Shown here: positions 7,920 to 17,641 of the stretch, in pieces
Layout of the letters: each line of letters begins with the position of its first letter
Position numbering within the stretch: position 1 is the stretch's first letter
Assembly (NCBI GenBank): GCA_963791625.1
Contig: CAWBTA010000006.1
Span: forward strand, 1,488,001-1,552,000
Direction of reading: 5' to 3'
DNA: 64,000 nucleotides
DNA from: JANMCE01 sp963791625
GTDB taxonomy: Bacteria > Actinomycetota > Acidimicrobiia > Acidimicrobiales > Ilumatobacteraceae
Made by a program: the position numbers and the translations under genes
The notes under the pieces: generated by a model
What the model saw: the letters and a program-made list of their open reading frames with translations, nothing else
What the model was told of the DNA's origin: nothing
Database searches by the model: none

Positions 7920-9161
7920 TTAGCCAACCTTGCGATGCGAATCGCGATGGATCTGCAAGAGGCGCTCGATCTGCGGAGAGAACTGGTGCGAACCCATGCT
8001 GAGCCACTGGATGGCGAACTCAGGACCAGCACCGAACTTGTTCTTCTCACACGGCAGGTCGATGCGATCGTGTTCGAACCGCACCACACCCATGGGGTCC
8101 TTGCCCTCAGCCACACGAGCCAGGTTGTCCTTGAAGAGGCGGCGAACCTTCACCGCGCCAAGGTCGCTCTTCCCAATGTGCTCAACCGAGCGATCGGTGA
8201 TGAGCCCCTGCGTGACCCATGCCATGAGGTCCTGACCCTCGACGTAGTCGGTGCGGATCTTGCCCTTTTCGTTGATCCAGGGAAGCTCGTAGTCACAGCA
8301 CTCGTTGGGACCCTCGACGGGGAAATCAACCCCTGGGTGATGCACCGAATAGAACACGACCCAAGTGGTGGTGTCATCGACGGGCACGCGGATCTGCATC
8401 TGGTCGGTACCGGCACCGCCGACGCGCATGTTGTACGGGAACATCAGCGGGTGGCCGATCTTCCAATCGTCGTCTTCCTTGCTTTGACCTTCGAGGAGGC
8501 GCCGCTTGATGATGCCGTACTCGTAGTCATCAAAGGCAACGGCCTGGTGCTTCTTCTGGAAACTCTTGGGTGCAACGAAGCCCTCTTTGTTGCCGAGGTA
8601 TTCGAAGTAGTAACCGTGCAGCCATTCGACGTGATGGGGGTCCACCGCGTTCTCCATTGTCTGCAGGAAGTTGCAGGGCAGCGTGGCCCAACCGGCGTCA
8701 CGGACGCCTTCCATCACAAACACATCGAAGCGAGGCAGCTTGGGAACGGGGGCCTGGCCGATGTACGTCCAGAGCAGGCCGCCCATTTCCTCCACCGGGT
8801 AGGCGCCGATTTTTACGCGGTCCTTGAACGTGGACGTTGGCCCTTCGGCGGGCTGATCGAGGCAGTCGCCGGCCTCGTTGAACAGCCAGCCGTGGTAGGC
8901 GCAACGGATGCCGCAATCCTCCACGATGCCGTACTCCATCGACACCGAACGGTGCGGGCACGATTCATCCACCATGCCAAAGGTGCCCGACTGGTCGTGA
9001 TACATCACGAAGTTCTGACCGAGCAGACGCACGGCCTTGGTGTGGCCCTTGGGAAGATCCTTCGAGAATGCCAGCGGGTACCAGTAGAACCGCATGACAT
9101 CGCCCATCGGCGTACCCGGTCCGACATGGGTAAGCAGTTCGTTTTCTTCAACGCTCAACAT
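7920..9161 (-). CDS. Rieske non-heme iron oxygenase, catalytic subunit
   Basis: 413 residues. The N-terminal Rieske [2Fe-2S] domain has CPHR (C68, H70) and CAYHGW (C87, H90). The C-terminal domain has the mononuclear-iron motif NAVDPHHVEWLH (H177 and H182 as probable ligands). The type is that of phthalate/vanillate-like ring-hydroxylating or O-demethylating oxygenases, so the natural substrate is probably an aromatic acid or ether. No reductase or ferredoxin gene is nearby, so electrons must come from elsewhere. The start lies 2 bp after the phosphatase stop, within one operon. Confidence 0.93.
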   Translation of the reverse strand: MLSVEENELLTHVGPGTPMGDVMRFYWYPLAFSKDLPKGHTKAVRLLGQNFVMYHDQSGTFGMVDESCPHRSVSMEYGIVEDCGIRCAYHGWLFNEAGDCLDQPAEGPTSTFKDRVKIGAYPVEEMGGLLWTYIGQAPVPKLPRFDVFVMEGVRDAGWATLPCNFLQTMENAVDPHHVEWLHGYYFEYLGNKEGFVAPKSFQKKHQAVAFDDYEYGIIKRRLLEGQSKEDDDWKIGHPLMFPYNMRVGGAGTDQMQIRVPVDDTTTWVVFYSVHHPGVDFPVEGPNECCDYELPWINEKGKIRTDYVEGQDLMAWVTQGLITDRSVEHIGKSDLGAVKVRRLFKDNLARVAEGKDPMGVVRFEHDRIDLPCEKNKFGAGPEFAIQWLSMGSHQFSPQIERLLQIHRDSHRKVG

Positions 9162-9163
9162 GA

Positions 9164-10201
9164 TCAGTTCGCTCCTTCTGGCAGGTACCAGCTCGGGGTG
9201 TGAATGACGGGAATCTCGATCTCGATACCGCGGCCCCGATAGGTAAGCGCGGCGCGGGTGAGACCTTCGAAAACACGCATGCGCACGTCTTCGGTGTTGT
9301 GGGGCTCACCCGGATCATGACCAACCGCGGCGGTCGCTACGGCGCGAATAGGGCCGGAATGGCCGCACACGTAGACCTTGGTGTTGGCATCGGCGGTCTC
9401 GGCCAACTCCAGGATGCCCTTCCAGTGACGACGTACCACCATGATGGGCGGTTCGAAGTACATGTACGGCAGGGTGAGCCAGTGGGTGATGGGGTCCCCG
9501 CCTGATTGCAGGATCAGGAAGAACCGCTTCATCTCGGTCATCCATCCGGGGCGATCACCGTCACCTGAGCGCTGGAAGTCTTCGTGCTCGTTGGCGAACT
9601 GCACGAATGCTGCGGTGCAATCGAGCTCCTTGCCATCTTCTACGTAGACCTGGAAGTTGTCGAACAGCTTGTTCGGCTCGGGGTCTTCCACCGTGACGTC
9701 ACCAATGCCGTAACGACTGAGCGCCTGCAGTATGCCTGCGCGCACGCCTTCGGCCGTCTCTTTCGCGCGAGCCGTCGGCGCGTGTGGCAGCTTCACCGTC
9801 ATGCCTTCTTTGAGGCCCTTGGCCAGGTCTTGGCCTTTGCGGCGGGCCTGCCAGTGACCGAGCGGCGTGAGTGCGCCGTCGGTAATGTAACCCTGGGTTT
9901 GGCCGTGCCGGATGAGGCGTACGTCGATGGCCGTATTGGTCTTACGGCGCAGCGAATCAGGGAGTTGCAACTCTCGGGGCGCAACTGTTTCGCGTGCGAA
10001 GGCTTCGGTTCGGCCGGGCGGACCGTCCTCCCGATCCATCTCCATGAGAGAGTCGAGCAACGCTCGTTCTCGGGCCCGAACCATGAAGGCCGGTTCGGTG
10101 GATTCGACGGGTTCGACGACACGAGCGGCTGCGCCAGAGCGACGGGCTTGATACGCAGCGAGATAGGCAGGCGCGTTATCGCGGGTGGTGTTGTTCGCCA
10201 T
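9164..10201 (-). CDS. Histidine-phosphatase-family protein with long N-terminal extension
   Basis: 345 residues. The core phosphoglycerate-mutase-like fold is shown by VRLIRHGQT (RHG at 98-100, H99 the phosphorylated histidine), TARAKETAEG and a C-terminal CGHSGPIRAV with the second catalytic histidine. The first ~90 residues, Arg/Glu-rich, are extra to the usual fold. A phosphatase between a Rieske oxygenase and an extradiol dioxygenase is unusual; it might act on a phosphorylated aromatic, but nothing in the sequence proves this. It is 8 bp downstream of the dioxygenase stop. Confidence 0.85.
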   Translation of the reverse strand: MANNTTRDNAPAYLAAYQARRSGAAARVVEPVESTEPAFMVRARERALLDSLMEMDREDGPPGRTEAFARETVAPRELQLPDSLRRKTNTAIDVRLIRHGQTQGYITDGALTPLGHWQARRKGQDLAKGLKEGMTVKLPHAPTARAKETAEGVRAGILQALSRYGIGDVTVEDPEPNKLFDNFQVYVEDGKELDCTAAFVQFANEHEDFQRSGDGDRPGWMTEMKRFFLILQSGGDPITHWLTLPYMYFEPPIMVVRRHWKGILELAETADANTKVYVCGHSGPIRAVATAAVGHDPGEPHNTEDVRMRVFEGLTRAALTYRGRGIEIEIPVIHTPSWYLPEGAN

Positions 10202-10209
10202 GGCTCAAC

Positions 10210-11119
10210 TCACGTGTAGATCGACACGAAGGAGTCGACCACTTTGTTCTCGTAGTAGAAGAGCGCCTTGCCGAGTTGATCCTCGGTCCAGGTGATGGTC
10301 TCCCAATCGGTGTCGGTCTTGTAGCCACCGGTGAAGACTTCGTTGCGATTGCCGACCGGATCGAAGAAGTAGATCGTGTGGCCACGGGTGATGCCGTGAC
10401 GGGTCGGTCCGATGTCAATGTCGATGCCGTTCATCCGCAACGTGTCGGCGGCACGGCCAACCTCGGCCCAGCTGTCGAGCCAGAAGGCGAAGTGATGCAG
10501 ACCGCCGTTGGCACCGCGGGTGAACGCAATGTCGTGCGGCTGTCGCGATCGTTCGAAGAACACGATGAGCTGATGACCTTCGTTGCTCACCAGTTGTTCA
10601 CTGAGGCGAAAACCGAGCGCGTGCTCCATGAAGTGCGCGGCGTCGGGAACGTTCTCGGTGGTCAGCAAACAGTGATCGATGCGGGGCGGCGCAATACCGA
10701 CGAGGTCCATCGGGAAGGGCGCGGGGTTGAACAGGGGCAGACCGTTGCCGACCTTTTCCGCCTTGGCATAGATCTCCATGACGTGGCCCGTTGGTCCGTC
10801 AAAACGAATGGCCGCGCCCTGACCGAGTTCCTCGCCTGCATCAACGCGCTGGACGTCACAGCCATAGGCCTCAAGCTTGGTTTCGTACATCTTCGAGGTC
10901 GTCAACGGATTCGGTCTTGAACGCCACGTGCTCGATGCCGTAACGATTCGAGGCCGTGAGGATGACCGAGTGGTGATCCTGCTCGTCCCATCCCTTCAAG
11001 AAGACCTTGCCGTCTTGGCGGGCCGTCTCCCGAAGTCCGAGGACTTCGGTGTAGTAGGCCGCGCAAAGCTCAAGGTCGGGAGTACGGATTTCAACGTGCC
11101 CAAGCCGGAAGATTGCCAT
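10210..11119 (-). CDS. Catechol 2,3-dioxygenase (type I extradiol), split by a one-base shift
   Basis: Opens catechol beside the hydroxyls to give 2-hydroxymuconic semialdehyde. N-terminal half (from ATG 11119: MAIFRLGHVEIRTPD) and C-terminal half lie in different frames; dropping one base near 10888 joins DDLED to YETKLEAYG and gives 302 residues, the size of XylE-type enzymes. Iron ligands are visible as RIDHCLL, GGLHHFAF and NRNEVFTGG (two His and a Glu), and the DIGPTRHG / TIYFFDP segments match XylE closely. First gene of the minus-strand aromatic operon. The break is probably a sequencing indel, since everything else is intact. The steroid enzyme HsaC is a less likely alternative. Confidence 0.9.
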
Positions 11120-11254
11120 GGCTTCATAGTGCTACAGGCTCAGGTCGTGCGGAAGTCCGACGTTCCAGTTTGCGGACCGGCCTGTGGCACCGGTCACGGC
11201 GTCCGTTCGAGCAGGGCGCATCGGCTCGAACAGGACCGATGATTCGTCAGCACC

Positions 11255-12520
11255 TCACAAGTCCCTCGAAAGTGCAGCATCCACAGTGCTGGGGCGTGAA
11301 ACGGCGGCTCGTCGTTCACGACGCAGCGGTCCGATCCAGAAGCCGAGAAGCGAAAGCGTGACGAAGGCTACGACCGTGTTGGTCGTTGCCGCGCCAAGTC
11401 GATCCACCATGGGTCCTGCGACGGCGAAGCCAACTGCTAGACCGAACTGGGTGATGATGGCCTGCGCTGCTGACACCCGACCTCTCGATGCCTCCGGAAT
11501 GAGCTGGATGAGTTTGGTTTCGCCAACCACAGCCTCTGGACCAATGGCGACGCCCCACAAGAACCACGACAGTCCCATCAGCCAAGGAGCATGCCATGCG
11601 ACTGCGACAAGAATGGTGACCACGTAGGTCGGGATGGCCCGGACAAGAATCGCCGGCAAAGAAAGCTTGAACGTTCGACCTCCGGCCCAGCCCAGGCCGA
11701 GTACCGAGCCAATGCCGTAGCCCGCTATCGAAAACCCGTACCAGGAATCAGACACCCTCAGATCCTCCGCGAACCACACAATTGCTTCCACCAAGACAAT
11801 CGAGACGGTCGCCATGGACATGGCCCAGTACGCCAACAGCCGCCGAGCGAACGGGGTATCGCGAACTACTCGGAGCCCATCGAAAATGGAGGAAAGAACT
11901 TCGGCGCGAGCCTGACCCTCGTGCGCCGCACGCCGCGCGTTGACGCTGGAATCGATGCCCGCCAACGTAAAGAGCTGCACCAGTCCTAGCCCGTACAGAA
12001 GAGATGAGAAGCCAAGTGTGGTGCGGGCGCTGATCAGGCTGACGGCCAAGCCCCCGACCGCCGGTCCTATAAAGATGGACGCGGCCTGCGTGAGCCTTCG
12101 AGCGCCCACGACCTGTTGCAGATCGCCGTCGGCCATACTCGGGATGAGCGCATCAAAGCTGGGATTGTCGAGCAAGCCCATCGCTCGTGTCGCAATGCCG
12201 CAGGCAAGCGCAAGCCAAATGTACGGAGCAAAGACCAGCGCCACCAACAACGCAGCTCGCACCATGTAGCTCACCACCAGATTGCGATGGCGGTTCCGTC
12301 GATCAGCCAGCACTCCCCCGATGAGCGCGAAGACCATACCGATCAGGACCTCAACCAAGAACGCCGCGGACGTCGCCGAAGCGGAGCCGGTCAGCTCGTA
12401 GACGTACAGCGGCAGCGCGACCGTCACGATGCCGTCACCAATGTCGGCTGCGAGCTGCGCCATGAGTAGCCGTCGAAGCTTGGGCCTTCGAAACGGGGCC
12501 AGCGATGTCCGTATCGTCAT
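11255..12520 (-). CDS. MFS transporter
   Basis: 421 residues with about 12 hydrophobic segments and the loop 2-3 motif GGVLADRRNRH typical of major facilitator carriers. Its overall look (TLAGID loop, a second half beginning at PFARRLLAYW) matches drug/macrolide-efflux type MFS proteins. It starts 3 bp after the ABC exporter gene and is the last of four same-strand genes, which points to export of a compound also handled by the ABC pair. Substrate unknown. Confidence 0.88.
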   Translation of the reverse strand: MTIRTSLAPFRRPKLRRLLMAQLAADIGDGIVTVALPLYVYELTGSASATSAAFLVEVLIGMVFALIGGVLADRRNRHRNLVVSYMVRAALLVALVFAPYIWLALACGIATRAMGLLDNPSFDALIPSMADGDLQQVVGARRLTQAASIFIGPAVGGLAVSLISARTTLGFSSLLYGLGLVQLFTLAGIDSSVNARRAAHEGQARAEVLSSIFDGLRVVRDTPFARRLLAYWAMSMATVSIVLVEAIVWFAEDLRVSDSWYGFSIAGYGIGSVLGLGWAGGRTFKLSLPAILVRAIPTYVVTILVAVAWHAPWLMGLSWFLWGVAIGPEAVVGETKLIQLIPEASRGRVSAAQAIITQFGLAVGFAVAGPMVDRLGAATTNTVVAFVTLSLLGFWIGPLRRERRAAVSRPSTVDAALSRDL

Positions 12521-12523
12521 ACG

Positions 12524-14348
12524 TCAGGTTTTGAACGCGGCGGCTTGGATGTCGTGGAGTTCGGCGTACTGACCACGCTTCGCCATAAGGTCGTCGTGGG
12601 TGCCGTATTCGGCCACGCGGGAGCCGTCCATCACGATGATGAGATCGGCCATACGCACGGTGGAGAAGCGGTGCGAAACGAGCATGGTGATGCGGCCGTT
12701 CGCGGGCGCGGTGCGGGCCGCGTCGCTGTAGCGGGCGAACAGTGCATGTTCGGTTTCGGCATCGAGCGCGGCCGTCGGTTCATCGAGAATGAGCAGCAGC
12801 GGATCGTCGCGCATGAAACCGCGGGCCAACGCCAACTTCTGCCACTGTCCGAACGACACCTCAGCGCCCTCATCCCACGACGGGCCGAGTTGGGTGTCGA
12901 GACCGTAGGCGAGACGGTCGACGACATCGTCGGCACCGGCACGATCGATCGCCGTTTCAACAGCTGGTCGATCATCCAGACGCGGAAGGTCGCCGACACC
13001 GACGGTTTGTGATGCGTGGAACTCGTAGCGGTAGAAGTCTTGGAATGCGCCAGCCAACTTCTCTCGCCACTTGGAGATATCGATGGTGGCGAGGTCCGTG
13101 TGGTTGATCATGATGCGACCGGCTGTCGGCGCATACATGCGAGCCATCAACTTCACGAGCGTCGACTTACCCGCTCCGTTCTCCCCCACCACTGCGACGA
13201 CCTTGCCCGGAGGAATGTGAAGGTTCACGTCATCGAGCACGATCCGTTCAGTGCCTGGGTAGGCGAACGACACGTGGTCGAACGTAATGCCGTCTACGAG
13301 CGCTTCGGGCGCGGGCTGGTCGGCTCCGGCTGCGGCTCTTTTCCGCGTAGTCCTCCAACCAGGTGAGGCGCCGTGATGCGTCGAGCCAGAAGCCACGCAG
13401 AAATCCCAACTCACCGGCCGTCGCACCGACGTAATTGGCGAGCCGGGTTCCGGCGACGACCACCAGTACGACATCGCCAACCCCGCGTCGCAGGCCGGAA
13501 GCGACGTACACGACCGCAGCTACGTAGGCAGCGGCAAACACCGCCCACGACAATGCGTGCCACAGCGCCGTTGCCCATCGGACGCGGGCGACAGGCGCGT
13601 ACCACCTTTGCCACGAAGCCTTGCGCTCCGCTGCGAGCCACGGCCCGGTGCCCGTAACGCGCACCTCCTTGCCAGGCGCCGCCGTCGTGCCAAGCGCAAA
13701 CAGGCTGCGGGCCAGGCGTTGGTTCCCGATGACGCTCTGCTCGATCTTGCGTTCCACCGCCGGCCGCCACGTGGACGTGTACAGCATGGGCAGGGTGAAG
13801 AGCGCGAGCAGGATCAGTATCGGATGGACGGAGACCAGCAACGCGATGGTGATGGTCAGCCGGAAGATCCAACCGAGCGTGGAGAACAGCGACATGAACA
13901 GGTGGTCGAGCGTAAAGACCTGATCTCGCAGCATGGCCAGGCGATCGAGATATTCGGGGCGTTCGTGATGCTCGATGGTGGGCACGCCCGCCTGCAACCC
14001 GGCAACGTGCGATTCCATAGCGATCGCAATACGGTCGCGGAAACGTCGCCCGACGCGCTGCGACACCACCGAGAGATACCACGTGGCCGTGGTCGAAATG
14101 GCTAACCCGAACGCGCCGATCACGACAGTACGGCGATGGTGACCGGTGATACCGGACACGAGAAATTTCAGCCACAACGCCAGCAATGCGTCGGGCACCA
14201 TCATCAGCAGCGCAAGGCCGAGAGACTGCGCAAGCAGCCGCGGCTCGGCCCGGTATCCGAGCGAGAACGTTCGCCACAGGGCGGGAATCGCAGGCGGCAG
14301 ACCTTCCTTGGTCATCGGGCCGCTGTTGATGGGCTCAGAGCTGCTCAT
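12524..14348 (-). CDS. ABC exporter half-transporter (TMD-NBD), split by a one-base shift
   Basis: Corrected length 607 residues. The N-terminal membrane domain (start chosen at ATG 14348, overlapping the previous gene by 14 bp) reads in one frame to LEDYAE. The ATPase domain, from GITFDHVSFAYPG on, is in another. Removing one A of the run at 13339-13342 fuses them as LEDYAERAAAG. The ATPase has Walker A GENGAGKST, a degenerate signature VSFGQWQ (normally LSGGQ), Walker B LLLILDEPTA and switch H in LVSHRFSTV. The altered signature suggests the weaker member of a heterodimer with the product of 14335-16158. Confidence 0.88.
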
Positions 14349-16158
14349 AGCTGACCTCCTCCCCCGCGTCATCCAGTTCGGTAAAACGTGAGGCTTGCAG
14401 GTCGAACATGGTGCGATAGCGACCGCCCTGTGCCATCAGTTCATCGTGACTGCCGAGTTCAATCACTGCGCCGTGCTCGACCACGGCGATGCGGTCGGCC
14501 TGACGCACGGTGGAGAAACGATGCGAGATGATGATCGTCGTGCACTGGCGGGTCGCAGCCAAGACTCGTTCGAAGATCTCGGCCTCTCCGCGCACGTCGA
14601 GTTGCGCCGTTGGCTCATCCAGCAGCACCAGACCGGCACCCTGGCGAACCGCGGCGAGGGCCCGGGCCAGTGCCACCCGTTGCCACTGTCCGCCGGAGAG
14701 ATCGGTGCCATTCTCATAGCCCTTCGCCAACGGCTGATCGAGCGTTGCGAGACCGCTTCCACCGGCGTCCGCGAGTGCGGCTTCGATAAGTGCGTCGGGC
14801 GCACCCTTTGGCGCGACGTTGGTGCGCAGCGGAAGGTCGAAGCGAATGAAGTCTTGGAAGACGGCGGTGACTCGGTTGCGCCAGTCGTCAATGTCGAGTT
14901 CACGGAGATCGATACCGTCAATCTCGATGGCACCGCCGGTTGGGTCGTAGAGGCGACAAAGCAGCTTGGCCAAGGTGGTCTTGCCCGCACCGTTCTGGCC
15001 GACAATGGCCAACGAGGTGCCCGCTGCAACGGTGAGATCGAAATGCTCCAGCACGTTGCGGCCCGCAGCCTCTTCGCCTGCGGGATAGGCGAACGACACG
15101 TCTCGGAAACGGATCTCCTTGGCTGGCATCGCGGTGGCTGACGTGGCGCCTGGTGAGAGATGACCGGCAGGGGCCATTGCATCTTCCAATCGGAGCACCG
15201 CCGCAATCGGCGCGCAGACGCCGTCAAGCGCCCAGTTCAGGCCGCCGAACGCCAGCGCCGACATGCCCGCTGCAGCCTGCAGGAACACGACGGCCTGCGC
15301 CACGCTGAGTTGCCCATTCGACGCTTCCGCGCCCAATCGCCAGAACACCAACAGGTTGCCGCCAAGTGCGATCAGCAGACACAGCGCTAGTGGCTTCTCT
15401 CGAATTCGGGTGGCCTCGTACTGCAGCTCGTAGAGCTTCGTTCGGGTGGTGATGAACCGGTCGAGCACCCAACCGGCCATTCCAAACAGCCGCAGTTCTT
15501 TCGCCGGAGATGCGTCGACGGCGAGGCGATATGAGTACTCGGCATGACGTTGCGCCGAGCGGACGTCATCGTTGTTGCGGTCCTTCCACACACCGCTCTC
15601 GCGAAGCAGGTAGTGAGTGGCGGTCCAGGCAATCAGCAGCACGATGGGCGCCCACCACGCCCAGAACCCAAGCACAATGCCGGCGGCAACGCCGATGACC
15701 AGATCGAGCAGGCCGCCGGCGATGAAGTCCATCGAAATGTCGAGCGGTGGTCCCATCATTCCGAGGTCGAAATCCCTCGCCATCGACAAGTCGTTCATCA
15801 GTTCGGGTCGTTCCAAGTGTCCGATGCCGGGTGGCGAGATGGTGGCTGTCATCAGCTTGTCGTAGAGGTAGGCCGAGAGCCGACTGCCAAGATTGGCACC
15901 AATGACCTGGTGCAGAGGTTGCAGCACCAGCAGCAGCGTGAATGCGATCCCCGTGAGGATGAGCGGCGCGGTCAGCGACACGCCACGAGTGACCGAGCTG
16001 ACCAGCCAGCCGACCGCGATCGAGATCACGGCAGTGAGGGCGCCTCTCAGCAAAAGAAGCGCCCACCAGGCGAACGCATGGCGGGGCGACGTGGCCCAAA
16101 GCGCCTTGGCAAAGGCCCATTCCTGCCGCTTGCGAAGCTTGGCCAACATGGTGGTCAT
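14335..16158 (-). CDS. ABC exporter half-transporter (TMD-NBD)
   Basis: 607 residues: six-helix membrane domain (about 25-330) then an ATPase domain with FRDVSFAYP, Walker A GQNGAGKTT, canonical LSGGQWQR, Walker B GLVLLDEPTA and IISHRFSTVRQAD. It pairs with the following half-transporter of the same length, which has a changed signature motif. That is the usual asymmetry of heterodimeric exporters of peptides, lipids or drugs. It starts 15 bp after the carboxymuconolactone-decarboxylase-like gene. Substrate unknown. Confidence 0.93.
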   Translation of the reverse strand: MTTMLAKLRKRQEWAFAKALWATSPRHAFAWWALLLLRGALTAVISIAVGWLVSSVTRGVSLTAPLILTGIAFTLLLVLQPLHQVIGANLGSRLSAYLYDKLMTATISPPGIGHLERPELMNDLSMARDFDLGMMGPPLDISMDFIAGGLLDLVIGVAAGIVLGFWAWWAPIVLLIAWTATHYLLRESGVWKDRNNDDVRSAQRHAEYSYRLAVDASPAKELRLFGMAGWVLDRFITTRTKLYELQYEATRIREKPLALCLLIALGGNLLVFWRLGAEASNGQLSVAQAVVFLQAAAGMSALAFGGLNWALDGVCAPIAAVLRLEDAMAPAGHLSPGATSATAMPAKEIRFRDVSFAYPAGEEAAGRNVLEHFDLTVAAGTSLAIVGQNGAGKTTLAKLLCRLYDPTGGAIEIDGIDLRELDIDDWRNRVTAVFQDFIRFDLPLRTNVAPKGAPDALIEAALADAGGSGLATLDQPLAKGYENGTDLSGGQWQRVALARALAAVRQGAGLVLLDEPTAQLDVRGEAEIFERVLAATRQCTTIIISHRFSTVRQADRIAVVEHGAVIELGSHDELMAQGGRYRTMFDLQASRFTELDDAGEEVSYEQL

Positions 16159-16172
16159 CCTCTCACCTTCGA

Positions 16173-16531
16173 CTACGAACGGTCGTCCTCAATACTGATC
16201 CGAAGTTGAGCATCGCCACCTTCTGGCGCAGCGATTTCCACCACGCGCTCATCGATGTCGTCGAACTCAGTGCGCAGCGCCCGTGACATCACGGCGTGTT
16301 GGAGATAGAGCGACGTGATGTAGGTGAGCTCGAGCAGTTCCTCATCCGACAGGTGTTGCTTGAGCGCATCGAACACCGCGTCAGGGACGCGGCCATAGTC
16401 GTAGACGAGGTAGTCCGTGTAGGCGAGCACCAGGCGTTCGACTTCGCTGAAACACCGAACAGCATGTTGTACATCTGGAGCACCACGGGCGACTCCACTT
16501 CAGCCCGGCTCACCTGTCGAAGTCTCGGCAT
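16173..16531 (-). CDS. Carboxymuconolactone decarboxylase-like protein, split by a one-base shift
   Basis: Corrected length 119 residues. The start MPRLRQVSRAEVE at ATG 16531 has AAGGAG 8 nt upstream (16540-16545). After MYNMLFG the frame changes, and SEVERLVLAYTDYL continues one frame away; one base is missing near 16450-16454. The HLSDEELLELTYITSLY segment is characteristic of the CMD/AhpD-like family, although the usual CxxC of AhpD peroxidases is absent, so a redox role is not supported. It is the first gene of an operon with two ABC halves and an MFS carrier. Confidence 0.75.
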
Positions 16532-16701
16532 CGATTGCGCTCCTTCTCCGACGCCATGATGGGTCGGCCAAACGAGTGTAAACACCTCTGCCCGCCCGAG
16601 CACCTCGCAGCCCGGGTACTTCCTTCCGTTCCGCCTCTTTGTGACTTTTCGGCGCCCGCCCACCTCTGCCGAAACTGAATCGGCGCAGTACCGTCACCCG
16701 C

Positions 16702-17361
16702 GTGCGTGATGCGTATCAGGGGTTTCCGGATGGCTTCTTCGATCGAACTGACCCAACGCCAGATGATCGGTTCTACGACTACCCCCGGATAGTGACGCAT
16801 ATCGATGACGGCGCCATTGCGGCCGTCGGAGTGCTCTATGAGGAACTCGGTCTGTGCGGGCCAGACTCCGGACCGGTCCTCGATCTCATGTCGTCGTGGA
16901 TTTCGCACTTCCCGCGCAAACCGGCATCGCTGACGGTTCTTGGGATGAATGCAGCAGAACTTGCCGCGAACACGATGGCCGACGAGTGCGTTTGTCTCGA
17001 CCTCAACAACTCGCCCGTGCCACCGCTGCCCTTCGCCGATGCCGCGTTCTCAGCGGCCGTGTGTTGCGTGTCGGTCGACTATCTCACGCAACCGATCGAA
17101 GTGTTCAACGAAATAGCCCGAGTCGTACAACCGGGCGGCGTCTTCATCTGCACATTCAGCAACCGCTGCTTTCCCACCAAAGCGATCCGCGGTTGGCTAG
17201 GAACCGACGACGAGATGCACATGACCGTCGTGGCCGAGTACTTCCGTCGCGCCGTCGGATGGGACGCTCCCATCGCCCAGCAACGAACACCCGCCAACCA
17301 CTGGGGTGACCCGCTCTACGCCGTGTGGGCCTATCGAGGACCACACGGCCACGTAACGTAG
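16702..17361 (+). CDS. Class I SAM-dependent methyltransferase (type 11-like)
   Basis: 219 residues. Rossmann-fold landmarks: GPVLDLMSSWISH (motif I, with the glycines degenerate), VLGMNAAEL, CLDLNNSPVPPLPFADAAFSAA (motif II) and EIARVVQPGGVFICTFSNR (motif III). The poor glycine motif makes this a divergent member found in actinobacteria and cyanobacteria; substrate unknown. GTG 16702 is chosen: TACCGT at 16689-16694 lies 7 nt upstream, suggesting a leaderless message. Divergent from the decarboxylase-like gene, 170 bp apart. Confidence 0.8.
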   Translation: MRDAYQGFPDGFFDRTDPTPDDRFYDYPRIVTHIDDGAIAAVGVLYEELGLCGPDSGPVLDLMSSWISHFPRKPASLTVLGMNAAELAANTMADECVCLDLNNSPVPPLPFADAAFSAAVCCVSVDYLTQPIEVFNEIARVVQPGGVFICTFSNRCFPTKAIRGWLGTDDEMHMTVVAEYFRRAVGWDAPIAQQRTPANHWGDPLYAVWAYRGPHGHVT

Positions 17362-17423
17362 GAAGCCATGGGCGCACCCGAGGTAGAGCACGAACCCTTC
17401 ATGACGTTGAAACGGCAATCGGC

Positions 17424-17552
17424 GTGAGCGAAGACGTGATCTTTGAAACCGCATCCGAGCGACTCGCCTGGCTGCATGACGCCGTCGCCAGCGGCAAAGG
17501 CACGGTCAACGGCGACGATCTCCTCATCGAACTTTTCCGCATCACCACGTAA
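17424..17552 (+). CDS. Very small hypothetical ORF (possibly a frameshifted ~60-residue gene)
   Basis: GTG 17424 opens a 42-residue frame (VSEDVIFETASERLAWLHDA...) with protein-like composition. Directly upstream, ATG 17368, 6 bp after the methyltransferase stop, opens MGAPEVEHEPFMTLKRQSA and meets a stop at the GTGA where this frame begins. Either two tiny coupled ORFs exist, or a single ~61-residue protein has lost one base, as several neighbours have. No family recognised. Confidence 0.3.
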   Translation: MSEDVIFETASERLAWLHDAVASGKGTVNGDDLLIELFRITT

Positions 17553-17641
17553 CAGCAACACCGTCGTTGCGTGCTGACCATAGGCCAGCGACGCTGAAGA
17601 CCCGCGACCGCTCGATGATGCGCGCACGCTAGCTTCACGAC

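Noticed and set aside
7653..9203. 516-codon plus-strand open frame
   Set aside because: Antisense shadow of the Rieske oxygenase and its neighbour; no family motif, and the minus-strand protein has all catalytic residues.
10210..10905. Catechol dioxygenase C-terminal half as an independent single-domain gene
   Set aside because: The N-terminal domain lies directly upstream, one base out of frame, and the corrected whole matches XylE-type length and order.
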